Positions 43,122-53,639 of a DNA stretch of 64,000 nt are shown piece after piece; position 1 is the stretch's first letter; each line of letters begins with the position of its first letter. The DNA comes from Amorphophallus konjac (Eukaryota; Streptophyta; Magnoliopsida; Alismatales; Araceae), in the NCBI GenBank assembly GCA_022559845.1, contig CM040118.1, positions 238,871,224 to 238,935,223 on the forward strand, written 5' to 3'. A program made the position numbers and the translations under genes. The notes beneath the pieces were generated by a model. That model was not told the DNA's origin. It saw only the letters and a list, made by a program, of their open reading frames with translations, and did not search any database.

Positions 43122-45390
43122 GCATCATTGTGCCCAACTGGTAGTGCCGCTACGTTGGCCAAAGGCCTAGCGGGTTGCTGAGGGTGAAGGTCTCGCTCTT
43201 GAAGAAGGTCTTGCAGGAGGGTCTTCAAGTGCTTGTTCTCCTTCATGAGAGTCTCGAGAGTCATCATTTGTTAGAGGATCATTGTTGACTAGATCTATGT
43301 TTACAAGAGTGCCACAGTCCTCGACTGGGACCCCTTCGGCGCATTCTGATGCCTGTGGTCCGGCAGAAGTGCAGACATGACCTGGCAGCACTGGGGGTTG
43401 GGTTTGAGGGCCAGGCCTCCTGAGCTGGGCCAGTGGCTAGTTTAGGTCATCAGATTGAGTCTCTGGATTAGTGTCCGGTGATGTAACAAGCGAACGCCCA
43501 AACCGCATCGTTGATGAGCCGAACCATCCGCTTCTTCTGGGAATGCTTCTCGGAGGGTACCGGTGCCCCCAGTATGCCGAAGACTGAGGTCCTTTGAGGT
43601 AGATCCTCTGTCATGAGACCGGGGTTGACCCGAGGAGAGCCTGAGGTTGGGTGCTGGCGGGACCTGGCACGAGCCCTTCTTTGCTTCCACTTATTTAGGC
43701 TAGAGACGATGAGTGGCTGGGTGCCGTCGGACTGTGCCGATGTGGACTCGGCTACGTCTTGCTCAACGCCGTGCCCGGGCGTTCGAAGGGGGTTCTCGGT
43801 ACGTGCCCTCCGAACAGCTTGAGCCTCTTCTGGGGTAACCCAGATTCTTCTCAGGGGAAGTTGTTGGCGTCCCTTGTGGTCGTTCTTTTTACTGGACTTG
43901 GGAGCTTGGATACCAGACTGGTGCAGGTGCCCCCGGTTAGTTACCGAGGCACCTATTTCTCTAAGTTTCGCTTTATCCTCCCGTGTTTATAGTAGGGGGC
44001 TAAAGCGGTTGGTAGTGAGGATCATGGGCACAGTCTGATCCTGAGGTATGATTGCTTCGCCTCCATTGAGATGAATCCTCAAGTCACCGACAAGAATCGT
44101 CTTGCTAGAATTACTGGTTGTAGTAGCAGGTCACCTACCTCTGCGGTCGCTACGGCGCTTTTTCTGAGGAGCGAGGGAGGACCCTACCGTAATGTGGTAG
44201 ATAGAGAAGACCGGATCTACAGTTGCTGGCAGCGTAAAGCTGTTGGCAAGAGGTATTGGGATTAGCCTCCAGGGCATGATGCCCATATCGAGAGCCGACG
44301 GCTGAGTGACCTAAGTATAGGCTTTTGCCCGAGCAGATAGAAGTGTTGTCGATGCTTGAGATGAAGCTCTTGCACCGAGGAACGTTGTTGCAAAAGATGT
44401 CATGATGCCGACAACTCGAGGCTGTGAACCTATACTAAGTGCCAACATCGCTGGGATTTGGGGCCGAAAGCCCGTGCTGGGTGCTGGAGTTGCCATATCC
44501 CGAGGAAGAAAACCTGTGCTAGGAGTCGGCATTGCTGGATAGTAGGGGTGGAGACCCCGTTGTAGAGCTGGGAGCCTAGAGGCCCAAGGCGGAGAGTCCA
44601 CGATGGGGACTGATCTTGATGAGACCCGTGGTTGTGTACCCAAGCCGGATGCTGGGGAGCATCGAACTCGAGGTTGAGAACCCGCATTAAGTGTCGGTTT
44701 GATCGGGGCTTGGGTCAAGAAGCCGGAGTAAAATGCTGGGGAGCCTTGAACCCGGGGTAAGGAACCGATGTCGGGAGTAGGCTAGGCTGGGACTCGGGGT
44801 TGGAGACCCGAGTGAAATGCTGGGGTAGTAGCCAAAGTTCGAGGCGTAGAGCCTGTGTTGAAGATCGGCCGATGCTGGACTCGGGAGCTGATGCTTGTCC
44901 GGGTGAGAGACGATTTGGGACCCCTACAGAGGTCAATAGTGGAGGCTCTGAGTCTGGCTCTCGAGCGGGCCACCGATGCTGGCGCGGCACGCGGTGAGTC
45001 GGCCGCATGAGCAAAAACAAGAACTGGGACCAAATGCAGAACAACCACAAAGACCACACCCAGAAAGTAGGGTGATCCGATGACAGGGGCGAAGTCGTCG
45101 AAAGCGATCGGCGACGCTAAGTAGCCCACCCGTGCATGGGTGGCGATGATGATAGGGGCCATAGGTTATGGCTGCCATAGCTGTTGGACTGCTGGTTACT
45201 TGAAGGGGCGACGGTCGAAGATAGTCGCTGGGCGCGGTCTGGCTGTCAGAAAGTGAGCTGGAAGCTGTAGGGGAATGTGTTTCCCTCCTCAACCTCTCCT
45301 GCAAGGATAGGAAAAGGGCACCATGGCTTCAGGGCTAGCACAGGCTTCTCTTCAGCAGAAAGAAGAAAGGCGGGAGACGTCCCACTTGGA
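43122..45390 (-). pseudogene. Unrecognised degenerate retroelement-like coding region (possible gag/leader)
   Basis: SIRE inserted at 43121/43122. The minus strand has several mid-size open pieces that do not join into one frame. A Lys/Leu-rich heptad-like piece (ETLMKENKHLKTLLQDLLQ) is next to the SIRE junction. A charged block includes WVTPEEAQAVRRA near 43840. A Pro/Ser-rich repetitive block spans about 44390-44880. This could be the gag side of a minus-strand LTR element whose 5' LTR lies to the right. I do not recognise the family, and no RT or integrase is present to confirm it. Confidence 0.3.
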
Positions 45391-45400
45391 GTGCCAACTT

Positions 45401-47350
45401 TGTTTCACTCGACCGACAGGGGAAGCATGTGGCAGTGGGGAAATATGCCGGTAACCGCGGCGCGAAGGGAAAATAAAGCGACAAAGATAACAATGGGGGA
45501 TTTATGTTATATCTGTGGCATTTTTCCTTTGTAGCCGTATATCTCTCACGGTAGTACCATACACTCACCTTTTATGAAAAGTCGAGAGGGGTCAACTTGC
45601 ACGAGAGGTTTTCGAGAGTTAGTGAATGATAATAGTGTCCTGTGAGAGCTGAGTGGTTACTCATTCGAGATGAATGAGGCCAAGGTGGCTGGATGACAGG
45701 GTGACGGGATGGGATGCGGGCGTGCCAGTCGATTTCTCGACAATCACCAATGGTACCAAATTTTGACTGGGGAAGCGTCACCAGGACGCGACACGGGACA
45801 TCAGATGACATGTGTAGAGAAGGAGGTTCCACAAGTGCGAGTGTGCAGGCGATTGCGGGGATTCGTGCATGGGACGTCTTTACCCACCGACCGCAAGCAA
45901 CCAATGTTTATTTACATCAAATTGAATCCGAACACCTTTGTTCTATGCTGAAGAAGAGCCTAGATATTTCTAAAGCCAAGGGCAGGGGATCGGGTACATC
46001 CTGCAACTGTACGGTGACTGTTGCGCTTGACTGGAGGGGTTAGTCAATTGAAGTCTGGGAGGCTAGACACACACTGGTGGGTGTGAAGGCAAGACTGAGC
46101 CTCGGGTGAGAGTATGCATATTTAACTGGTTTCATGCTTTATAGGTGCCACATGGGATTTACAAGTGGGCCTTAAGGGCCGAAATACAACTGGTGCAAGC
46201 CGCGAAATAATTTCGACACGTGGGTCGATCCCCGAGTCAATGCAGGATAAGGCCGATATTCCCATGCTTTTACAGAGCCTCTCCATAAGGAGCTAGGGAT
46301 GTGCCTGACTCACCGAGGGAGGGCTAGACTTGATGGTAGGGGCTGCCACTAGCTGGCGCCTGTTGGAGGTCCGACACAGCTCAAGGTGAACAGTCGGGTG
46401 CGGGTCCGAAAAGGCGAGTGTCTTCATGTCGGGGAGTTAGGGCCGGTCCCTAGAATGTTACTTCCAGGCCAGGGTCCGGCTAACTCGGGTCTATGGTCAG
46501 GACCGTCGGTGGCAGGCTAAGGGCGAGCGGCGGGCACGTGGTCCCGTGGCGGAAGCAAATCTGACATTATGGCATGCTCGTTGTTATCATAACAAGCCAT
46601 ACACGGGCGGACCCGATGTGTGGGTATGTTCACCGTTATCATAACGCCTCATATGCGAGGGGATGGACTAGAGTGAAACGGCTAGACGCCATATGAGGGC
46701 AGTACGTTTGACATGCCCTCGGCATATATGAGCCGATCAACAAGCCACCCAACATGTGTCTTGCTCCTCGCCTTCTTGTCGGAAGCCTTGGGGCTTGGGT
46801 CCTTGCGCTTGAAGGTCCTTGGATCAATCCCCCGTGTCTATGGGCATCTCTTGCCCCTTGAGCTTCTAAGGGGGGTTTTATAAGGGAATATAAAAGGTCT
46901 GGGGGGTTTATGCTGGCTGGGTCGGTGGGGGTGAGCTGGTCCACGTAAACACCCTAAAATTAATTAAAAAAATAGTTTTGTTTGTTCTAAGAGGGGGAGG
47001 GGGTTTACGCGGGGAAAGTCCCCTATTTTTTCTTTTCTTTTTTTTGTTTGTGTGGGCCTCGCTTTACGCAGACCAGCCCCCCGGGGGGGTGGCGGGCTGC
47101 CCGAGATGGTCAGCGTAAACCCCCCGGGGGTTTACGCGGTGAGAAGCCCCTTATTTTTTTCTTAAATTTTTTTTTTTGGTTTAATGCATGTGGACCCGAG
47201 TTTACGCGGACCAGCCTAGGTAAGCGAGCTGGTCCACGTAAACCCCTCCAGGGGGGTTTAAGCGAGGCAACATGCGGGTTTTTTCCCCAGCCTATAAGAA
47301 TCCCCAACTTTGGTCTTCTTTGGGCCCACTTTACCTACATGTGACAGCAA
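45401..47350 (-). repeat. Possible LTR of the unrecognised minus-strand element (boundaries uncertain)
   Basis: On the minus strand GAGTGAAACA is followed 4 nt later by TGGCACTCCAAGTGGGAC (plus 45383-45400), which has the position and look of a PBS after an LTR end. A minus-strand TATA-like CTATAAAG lies at about 46136-46143. The far end is not defined and I see no second copy in the window. It includes two ATAAC palindromes (46581-46595, 46634-46646) and the tandem block at 46935-47256. Confidence 0.25.
46935..47256. repeat. Tandem ~127-bp repeat with inverted GTTTACGCGGACCAGC motifs
   Basis: GTTTACGC begins at 47003 and 47130, and a changed form (GTTTAAGCG) at 47256, giving a 126-127 bp period. 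Each unit carries T-rich sequence and a pair of inverted copies of GTTTACGCGGACCAGC. The best pair is 47200-47215 with 47228-47243 (one mismatch, 12-bp loop). Other copies lie at 46935-46950, 47062-47077 and 47105-47120. Confidence 0.8.
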
Positions 47351-47592
47351 GAGGACAAAGGATACGAGGCTTAGACTGGTTGGCTAGTTGTGCGCACGCG
47401 TGGATCGAGGAGATTGGCATGTGTGATCCTGAGGCTCTGTCTTCGTGAATGACTTTGATCTGGTACATCAATCAATCTTGCATGGAACTAGGGTGGAGAT
47501 GAACTCGAACTGAGACTGGCCGGGCTAGGTGAAGGGGCCTCGCTTCGGGGGAGTTTGTCCCCACCTGGGTGCGGCCACGCCTGGGGCGAACT

Positions 47593-47614
47593 CCCCCCCC
47601 CCCCCCCCCCCCCC
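47593..47614. repeat. C22 homopolymer
   Basis: Twenty-two consecutive C residues followed by GGGCGG. Flanks are also GC-rich. It may be real or a place where the assembly length is unreliable. Confidence 0.9.
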
Positions 47615-47754
47615 GGGCGGGCCATGGCTACGGGGGGTGGTCCCGGGGGCCCTTCCGCTGTTGTTTAGTGTTGTCCTTTGCAAGACTTTAGGTGTCCAAG
47701 GTGCTGAGATTGGCCGGTGGGGGTCAATTATTTTGTGTAGTTGCAGCCGCTCGT

Positions 47755-48460
47755 AAGGTGTTTGGGGAAATTCCTGACACATTTTGGGTTGTCGAGCGGC
47801 TCAGGTAGTGGGCTGGTGGGCCTTAGCTTTGGCCCTGGGGTGAGGATGGTACCTTGTAGGAGCTGAGGGACGTCATATCCACTTTGGTGAGTTAGATCGT
47901 GTTGCACGGCGGGTTGACAAGGCAGCCCCAGGTTGGCCCGGGTGCTGAAGATAAACGGTTCATCGCCATGCGTATGAGGATCGGGGGTGGCCCAAACTTG
48001 CTAGAGGGTTGCCGTAGGATATGGCTAGTGTGTTCAAGCCACGGGTTGGCCCCGACTTGCTGTAGAATGGCTGGAACATATGCACCTGCAAGGTGTTCAA
48101 AGAAATTCCTGATACGCGAGCGTGGGCCGTATGTGCATTGTAAGGGTTCTCGGAGCCCGCAGTTGACTGGGAAAAGTCTTCCTTGGACTTTTGAATGCTG
48201 GAGGGAGGCGTCTTGAGGATAAACCCCGGCCTCGTTGTTGGGTGTCACGTGCCGTGGCTTGTTGTTAGGGCACCCCCGAGTTGGCCCATGTGGCTGAGTT
48301 GAAGGCGGGCAGAACCGCAAACTGGGTGATCGGGGGTGGGCCCGGTCACTTGTTGATGTCATCATGAGTCACGGCTAACTGATTAGGACCCTTGGTTGGG
48401 CCCAGTGTCATGTGGATGTGGCTGGGTAGATGATGCCTTAAAGGTTTTTGGGGAAATTCC
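47755..48460 (+). repeat. Diverged ~345-bp tandem repeat upstream of gag-like cassettes
   Basis: The phrase AAGGTGTTTGGGGAAATTCCTGA recurs in changed form at about 47755, 48091 and 48440. Other matched blocks include GGTTGGCCCGGGTGCTGAA (47929) with GTTGGCCCATGTGGCTGA (48272), and GATCGGGGGTGG at about 47978 and 48329. The units are strongly diverged. The stretch 47351-47754 before it holds only the C22 run and GC-rich sequence, with no gene I can support. Confidence 0.65.
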
Positions 48461-48490
48461 TGAACTCTTTTTTCTCGTTATTTTTGCTGG

Positions 48491-49440
48491 GAAAATGTCT
48501 GGGTACAACAGCAGGGCTCTACCAAGGAGCATATTGCTTACTATATGACAGTTATGGGCAATCTAGCAACAGATGAAGCCTACCTAGAAAAATTCGTTGG
48601 GTCCTTGCTGACAGGCCTAGCTTTCGAATGGTATTCAAACCTGTCGGCCGGCTCTATTAGCAACTGGGCAGCTATCCAACAGAAGTTCTGGGAATGGTTC
48701 CATGTTGCTGAAAGGAAGGTCACCGTGGCCGACCTGTATGCCTCCAGGTAGAGAAATTACGAGACAACCCTAGAGTATATCAAAAGATGGCAGAATCTCA
48801 GCATGAGATGCAGGCGGTCGCCACATCAGGAAGATGTAGTGCAAATATGCAAACAAAACCTGAGGCGGGTGATCCTCGGAAAGATGATCATGATTGAAAT
48901 TATGTCTTCGACCAGCTAAATAATGTGGTGGCAGATATTGAAGCTTTCATCTCTAGCTCCCCTTCTGCTCCTGCCGATGCAAGCCAAAAAGCCAGACATG
49001 GTGACAAGTGGCCAGCACCCAAGGAAGTCCACACAATTTACTTCAAGGTGTTTGACCAACAAAAAGAAAAGGATATGGGAGTTACCAGCCGTCCTCCTGC
49101 TAAGCCAGCCGAGCCACAAGAAGGCCCTTCCTTGTGGGCCAAAATGAAATGCTTTACTCTTTCCCTAAGGACAGGACTAGGGTCCTCTTCTAATGGGCTA
49201 TCAAATACAACAAGGTCACCTTACCAGAACCAAAGAGACCGGAGGAAACCAGAAAGAAAGATAATCCCCACTTCTTCCCATATCACAAGATGCTTGGGCA
49301 CCCTATTGAAGACTGCTACGTCTTCAAAGATGCTATTGAAAAGCTAATTAAGAAAGGGAAGCTACAAATGGGCGACTACAAGGTTGATCCTTCACGCCTT
49401 CATGAATTGCCAGCTATGGAAAGAGTAGTCAATATGGTAT
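48491..49440 (+). pseudogene. Ty3 gag-like cassette 1
   Basis: Plus strand. EHIAYYMTVMGNLATDEAYL and FVGSLLTGLAFEWYSNLSAG, then WAAIQQKFWEWFHVAERKVT, match the retrotransposon gag core. After a TAG near 48749 the frame goes on with LEYIKRWQNLSMRC, QICKQNLRR. Further shifts lead to a nucleocapsid-like FPYHKMLGHPIEDC and FKDAIEKLIKKGKL near 49290-49370. No PBS or start is clear, and the ATG at 48545 is internal to the domain. It is an old fragment. Confidence 0.65.
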
Positions 49441-50207
49441 CCTTATAGCAGCAATTACCCGAAGAGGTAGCTGGAGCTCGCATAGCACACCCCCATGAGT
49501 ATGCCCCACAGGAGCAGTTCAGACCCTTGAAAGCTGAAAAGAAATTAGAAGTGCTGAGTGCACTAGACAACCCGTTGCGGGGGCAGAAGTCGGCCGCAGA
49601 AGGGAAAGAAAAGAATAGACCAAAGGTCAAGAGGGGGAGCACCGTCCTCCTCTCCTACAATACACTATCAGCCTCGCCTAGTGGGAGCCAAGCTACTGAA
49701 GAAGGCGAAGAGATATGCTTCGCACCGGTGAGGGTAGGTCAAGCTGAAACATCTACCTCTCGCCATAAGTGTCAGGAAAAGTGGAGGCACTCTCCACCGC
49801 CTGCTGAAGAAGTGTACTGTCAAACTCCTCCTCCACGTGAGGGCTTGAGGGCAAGAACATCAATCTAAGAGGGGCTGAATGCGTCCCGCACTGATAACAG
49901 GACACTATTGGCCCTATCTGAAATCAACACGGGAAACAGCACTCCCGGCTCCTACGAAGCTAACCTTGCTCTGATGATAGAGCTGTATCAGAAAATAAAA
50001 GAAGTTGAGATGCTAAGAAAAACATCGAGCGAGTTGGATTTACACCCAGCTGCACCCGGGCAAGCGGGACCCTCATCCGAGGCCCTACGTGGTGGCGCTG
50101 AACCATTTGGAGCCTCACTACAGCCAGAGATGCCCCAAATAACACATGATCGTGAAGGGAGCACCCTCCCTCGACAGCTACATCATGCGGCTACCGCGTA
50201 CCCTTAA
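49441..50207 (+). pseudogene. Linker region between gag-like cassettes (unrecognised)
   Basis: Open pieces 49527-49868 and 49908-50207 encode low-complexity, charged and Pro/Ser-rich sequence with no recognised domain. Upstream text near 49385-49440 (LHELPAMERVVNMVS) still looks gag-derived. The two pieces are separated by a TAA near 49866-49868. Confidence 0.4.
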
Positions 50208-50249
50208 GCTTTCCAGGCACGTCAAGGAGTAACTTCTACACCTCAGGCG

Positions 50250-50991
50250 GTGTCGCTAATAAACCCGCTTCTACAACCAGCTGGCTCGCACCCAAGTCTG
50301 ACGACTCCAGCAATAATGAACAGGCTAGGGGTGGAACAAGCAACTGAAATAAAGCCCTCCGAGGAAGAAGTTATTGAGGTAGAATTATATATGATCAAAC
50401 AAAAAGATGATGAGTCCGGGTCCGACTACATTCAACGGTGGAAAAATCACACTGCAGGATGCAAAGCTCCACCGAGCCACAAGGGTGCTGTCCAGATATT
50501 CAAGCGCAATTTGAAGAGAGAAATCCTACTGAGGGTAATTGGCATCGAAGTCAAGTCCTTCGATCAATTAAAAGATATTGCAACTAACATTGAAGCCTTT
50601 CTGGCAAAGTACTACCTGGCTGCTGCTACCACAATTCAGAAGAATAGGCCAGCTAAAGAGCAACCGACGCAAGAAGAATTAAACATTGCTGATTTTCAAG
50701 CCTTCGAGCGGCAACTGAAGAAATCGAAAGAGGCGACTAGCCCTTCTTCTACCAAGCCCGCTAAGCAAAAATCCTCACAAAGTGGAAGAATGAAAAGACC
50801 ATACTCCTTTCCAAAGGACAAGACGTAAATTCTATTCGAGTGGGCCTGCAAATATAACAAGGTCATCCTCCCGGATCTCAAAAGACATAATTACATCAAA
50901 AGAAAAGATGATCTTCAATTCTGTCCCTATCATCAAAAGAGGGGGCATCTCATCGAGAACTGCTTTGCATTTAAAGACATTATAAATGACC
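50250..50991 (+). pseudogene. Ty3 gag-like cassette 2, cut by LTR insertion
   Basis: DYIQRWKNHTAGCKAPPSHK, VQIFKRNLKREILLRVIGIE and SFDQLKDIATNIEAFLA are a diverged second copy of the C-terminal gag core in cassette 1 (EYIKRWQNLSMRC, VVADIEAF). After TAA 50826-50828 the sequence continues as a nucleocapsid block FCPYHQKRGHLIENC with FKDIINDL, matching YHKMLGHPIEDC of cassette 1. It stops at 50991 where a Tekay-like LTR begins. The N-terminal FEWYSNL half of the core is missing from this copy. Confidence 0.6.
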
Positions 50992-53639
50992 TGTAGCAAC
51001 CCAAAAATCTAAAAAGGGAATAAATAATAACGACTATATAATATTAGTCATATAACAATTATGGAAGATAAAATTTTGATATAAGTAAAGAAGGAATAGC
51101 TAACGGGGCATTAATATCAAATTAGTGGGCTGTGAAACCCCCTACAAATAAATCCTCAAAATATAAAAGCCCAACTCACAAACCTTATAAGGCCATGCTC
51201 TATTAAAATTTAAGAACCTTAAAGCAACTAATGGGCTTATACAAAGAATCGTATGGGCTTTAATGTTAAAGCATGTTCGAACGTGAAAGGGTAGGTCGAC
51301 TTGTGTAAGGGTTTCACAATAGAACAGGGATGCTTGGAACATTAGGATCAAACCTGCAAAGCGGCCAAGAATTTGGAAATGATCGGATCACACATGGAAG
51401 GTTAAAACCTAATAGGACTCCTTGATTCATCTATGACTCCACTAGGATTCTAAACACTCTAAATAAGAGCCCCATGCACGCAGCAAAACATTATTGCTAC
51501 CGTTGGCGTTCATGACCTGCTACGGGAAGAGCTCGACGCATATTCCTCCAGTGGGTTGTCTTCCCCTTCTTCCTGCACGGTGCTGCTGTTGTTGTTGCTG
51601 CGGTGTTGGTTGCAGAGAAACTTTAAGAAGCGCGGGCTTCTTTCTCTTCTTCTTCCTTCTACTTTCTCGTTCTGCATCCGGCTACCTCCTGTTCTTCTTC
51701 TTTCATCTTCAACGGTTAAACCCTGTAAGGTAGGCAATCTCCGAAGCCAAACTATAAAATAATTTTCATGCTAGATAATAGAGCATGTACACTTCATCCC
51801 TGAACCTTCCTGCTTGTTATTCCTTGGTATATTGCATACAAACTTGGATTTTGTAGAGATCGAAACCATTTTCTGCATGATAAAGAATTGGCGACCACAA
51901 TAGTGGGCGCTATTTTAATGAACAATGTCTTGGCCCTGGACGCTAATTTAATTAGCGTCAACTAGCCTGGCGTTACTTCCTGGTCAATTAATAATTACAC
52001 TCATATATGAAAATCATTAATTATTAAACCATGATAGATAAAATAATGATGTGCATACCGGAATCCTTGTATTTTTCTCTCAATTATCATGCCTTCTGTT
52101 TTTTCAAATTCCCCATAGAAAGCACGGTGCCACTGTTCATGCCTCTAATAAGAAATAAACAGTAGCCTTGTCCCTATAAATGCACTTGAATGATGTATAT
52201 CAATTGGTAACTATAAAGAATTGGCGTTTGCTCAAACAGACACGTACTCATGAAATAGCGCCTCTTCACAGAGACGCCAAATCTTGAGTAATTAGTGAAT
52301 ATAAATAAAAACTGTAAATTTATGAATTGGCAACGATGACATGCATGCTACTTAAAGATATGGCGCCGCCTCAAACAGACGCCAATTTGAAATAGTTTTA
52401 TTGGATTATTGGAAATTCCTAGAATTGGCACCTCTTTACAGAGACGCTATTTTTAGATTGTTTATTTAAAATATGTTTAATATAAGATTTGGCGACCTTT
52501 TAAAGTGACGCTAATTATTAAATTGACACCTTCTGCTTGGACGCCATTTTCTATCTCATAGTTTTATCTAGTTTTTTGACCCATAACGCGGGTCTGTTGG
52601 CACTGTTGTCTCACAGTCGAGACGGATTCCTTATTTTCACGTGTTTCACGTTGACACCTCAATGCTTGGAGATTGAATGACCCTCTGCCAGATATTCCTT
52701 CCGCCAGATTGGAAATTCTCTCTCTAAGGCCTCCGTAAGACTTCGCTAGCCTTGGAATCCCTCAAGACAACCAAGCAGGTTGTACCCTCAAAACCCTTGA
52801 TACCTTGATTGTCATGTCACTCTGATGAAACATGACACCCTAGCGATAATAGAGCATTATTTCTGGTGTTCTGTGAGAGTCTTGTCACTGTCTGGAATTG
52901 GCGACCAGTACAGTTGACGCCATATCTTGAATAGCGACCGTCGCAGGTGACACTATTTCTTCGTGCCTGTACTATTCACAGAATTAGCGACCACTATAGT
53001 GGACGCATATTCTGTAATTGGCGGCCGCCTCAGTGGACATCACTTATCCCAGATTTCATGAATGTCTTGATTTTAGGAGAGGTTTTTCGCCATATTATCC
53101 TTACACAAAGTCCTATCCTTGTGCTCCTTATTTCGTGAATCTACCTTAACGTTCCTACATGACTTGATTCTTGGAACTCTTTTGGTCATTAATTGACGTG
53201 GAATTGGTCTAGAACTTAAAAGGGGCGATGGGTCCAACAATCTTGACACTCAATGCTAGAACAAAAGTGACGGGGTCCGGATCTGATCCCATGGACGAGG
53301 CAAAGTCCAAACATGTGCCGGTATTATGATTGATCGAGTGTGATATTGCACCAATGAAAAGCAAGATTGATCTATGACACTTCCACAAATGATTGACACG
53401 TTCATGACTCGAATATTTGAACTCATACATATACATATGGCCAATCCTACAAATGATAGTCTCATGTTATGCACTTGTGAAAGCGAGCACCTTATTGAAA
53501 TACTTGTTATTGTCTCATCATGATTGTTCTTGAATTTATTTCCTAAGTATTATCCTATCTATTGCCTTTATAGTTCTTGAAATCATCTCCAAATTATTAA
53601 TCGGTCTCATGCCATTATAGTTCTTGACTATTGTGTACC
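50992..53639 (+). repeat. Tekay-like LTR (outer), left part, interrupted at 53639
   Basis: Starts TGTAGCAACCC like the Tekay LTRs but is much more diverged. It keeps the array of short palindromes (51891-53045) and the region of CTCCGTAAGACTTC and TGTCACTCT blocks seen in the Tekay LTRs. It inserted into gag-like cassette 2. Positions 53635-53639 (GTACC) are the target copy of the solo LTR that follows. Whether it belongs to a full element or a solo LTR cannot be told, because its end lies beyond Tat#2. Confidence 0.8.
51891..53045 (+). repeat. Palindrome array in the diverged Tekay-like LTR
   Basis: At least eleven units, among them 51891-51910, 51938-51958 (perfect GACGCTAATT-T-AATTAGCGTC), 52258-52278, and others beginning near 52362, 52425, 52490, 52525, 52897, 52933, 52984 and 53020. 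The usual form here is TTGGCG(A/C)C...GACGC(C/T)AATT, with the left arm opposite in sense to the left arm of cluster 1 in the young Tekay LTR. Confidence 0.75.

Noticed and set aside
43122..45390. Host gene with a Pro-rich repetitive protein
   Set aside because: No intact frame, no intron-exon pattern I can defend, and the position between a PBS-like site and a retroelement insertion fits a decayed element better.
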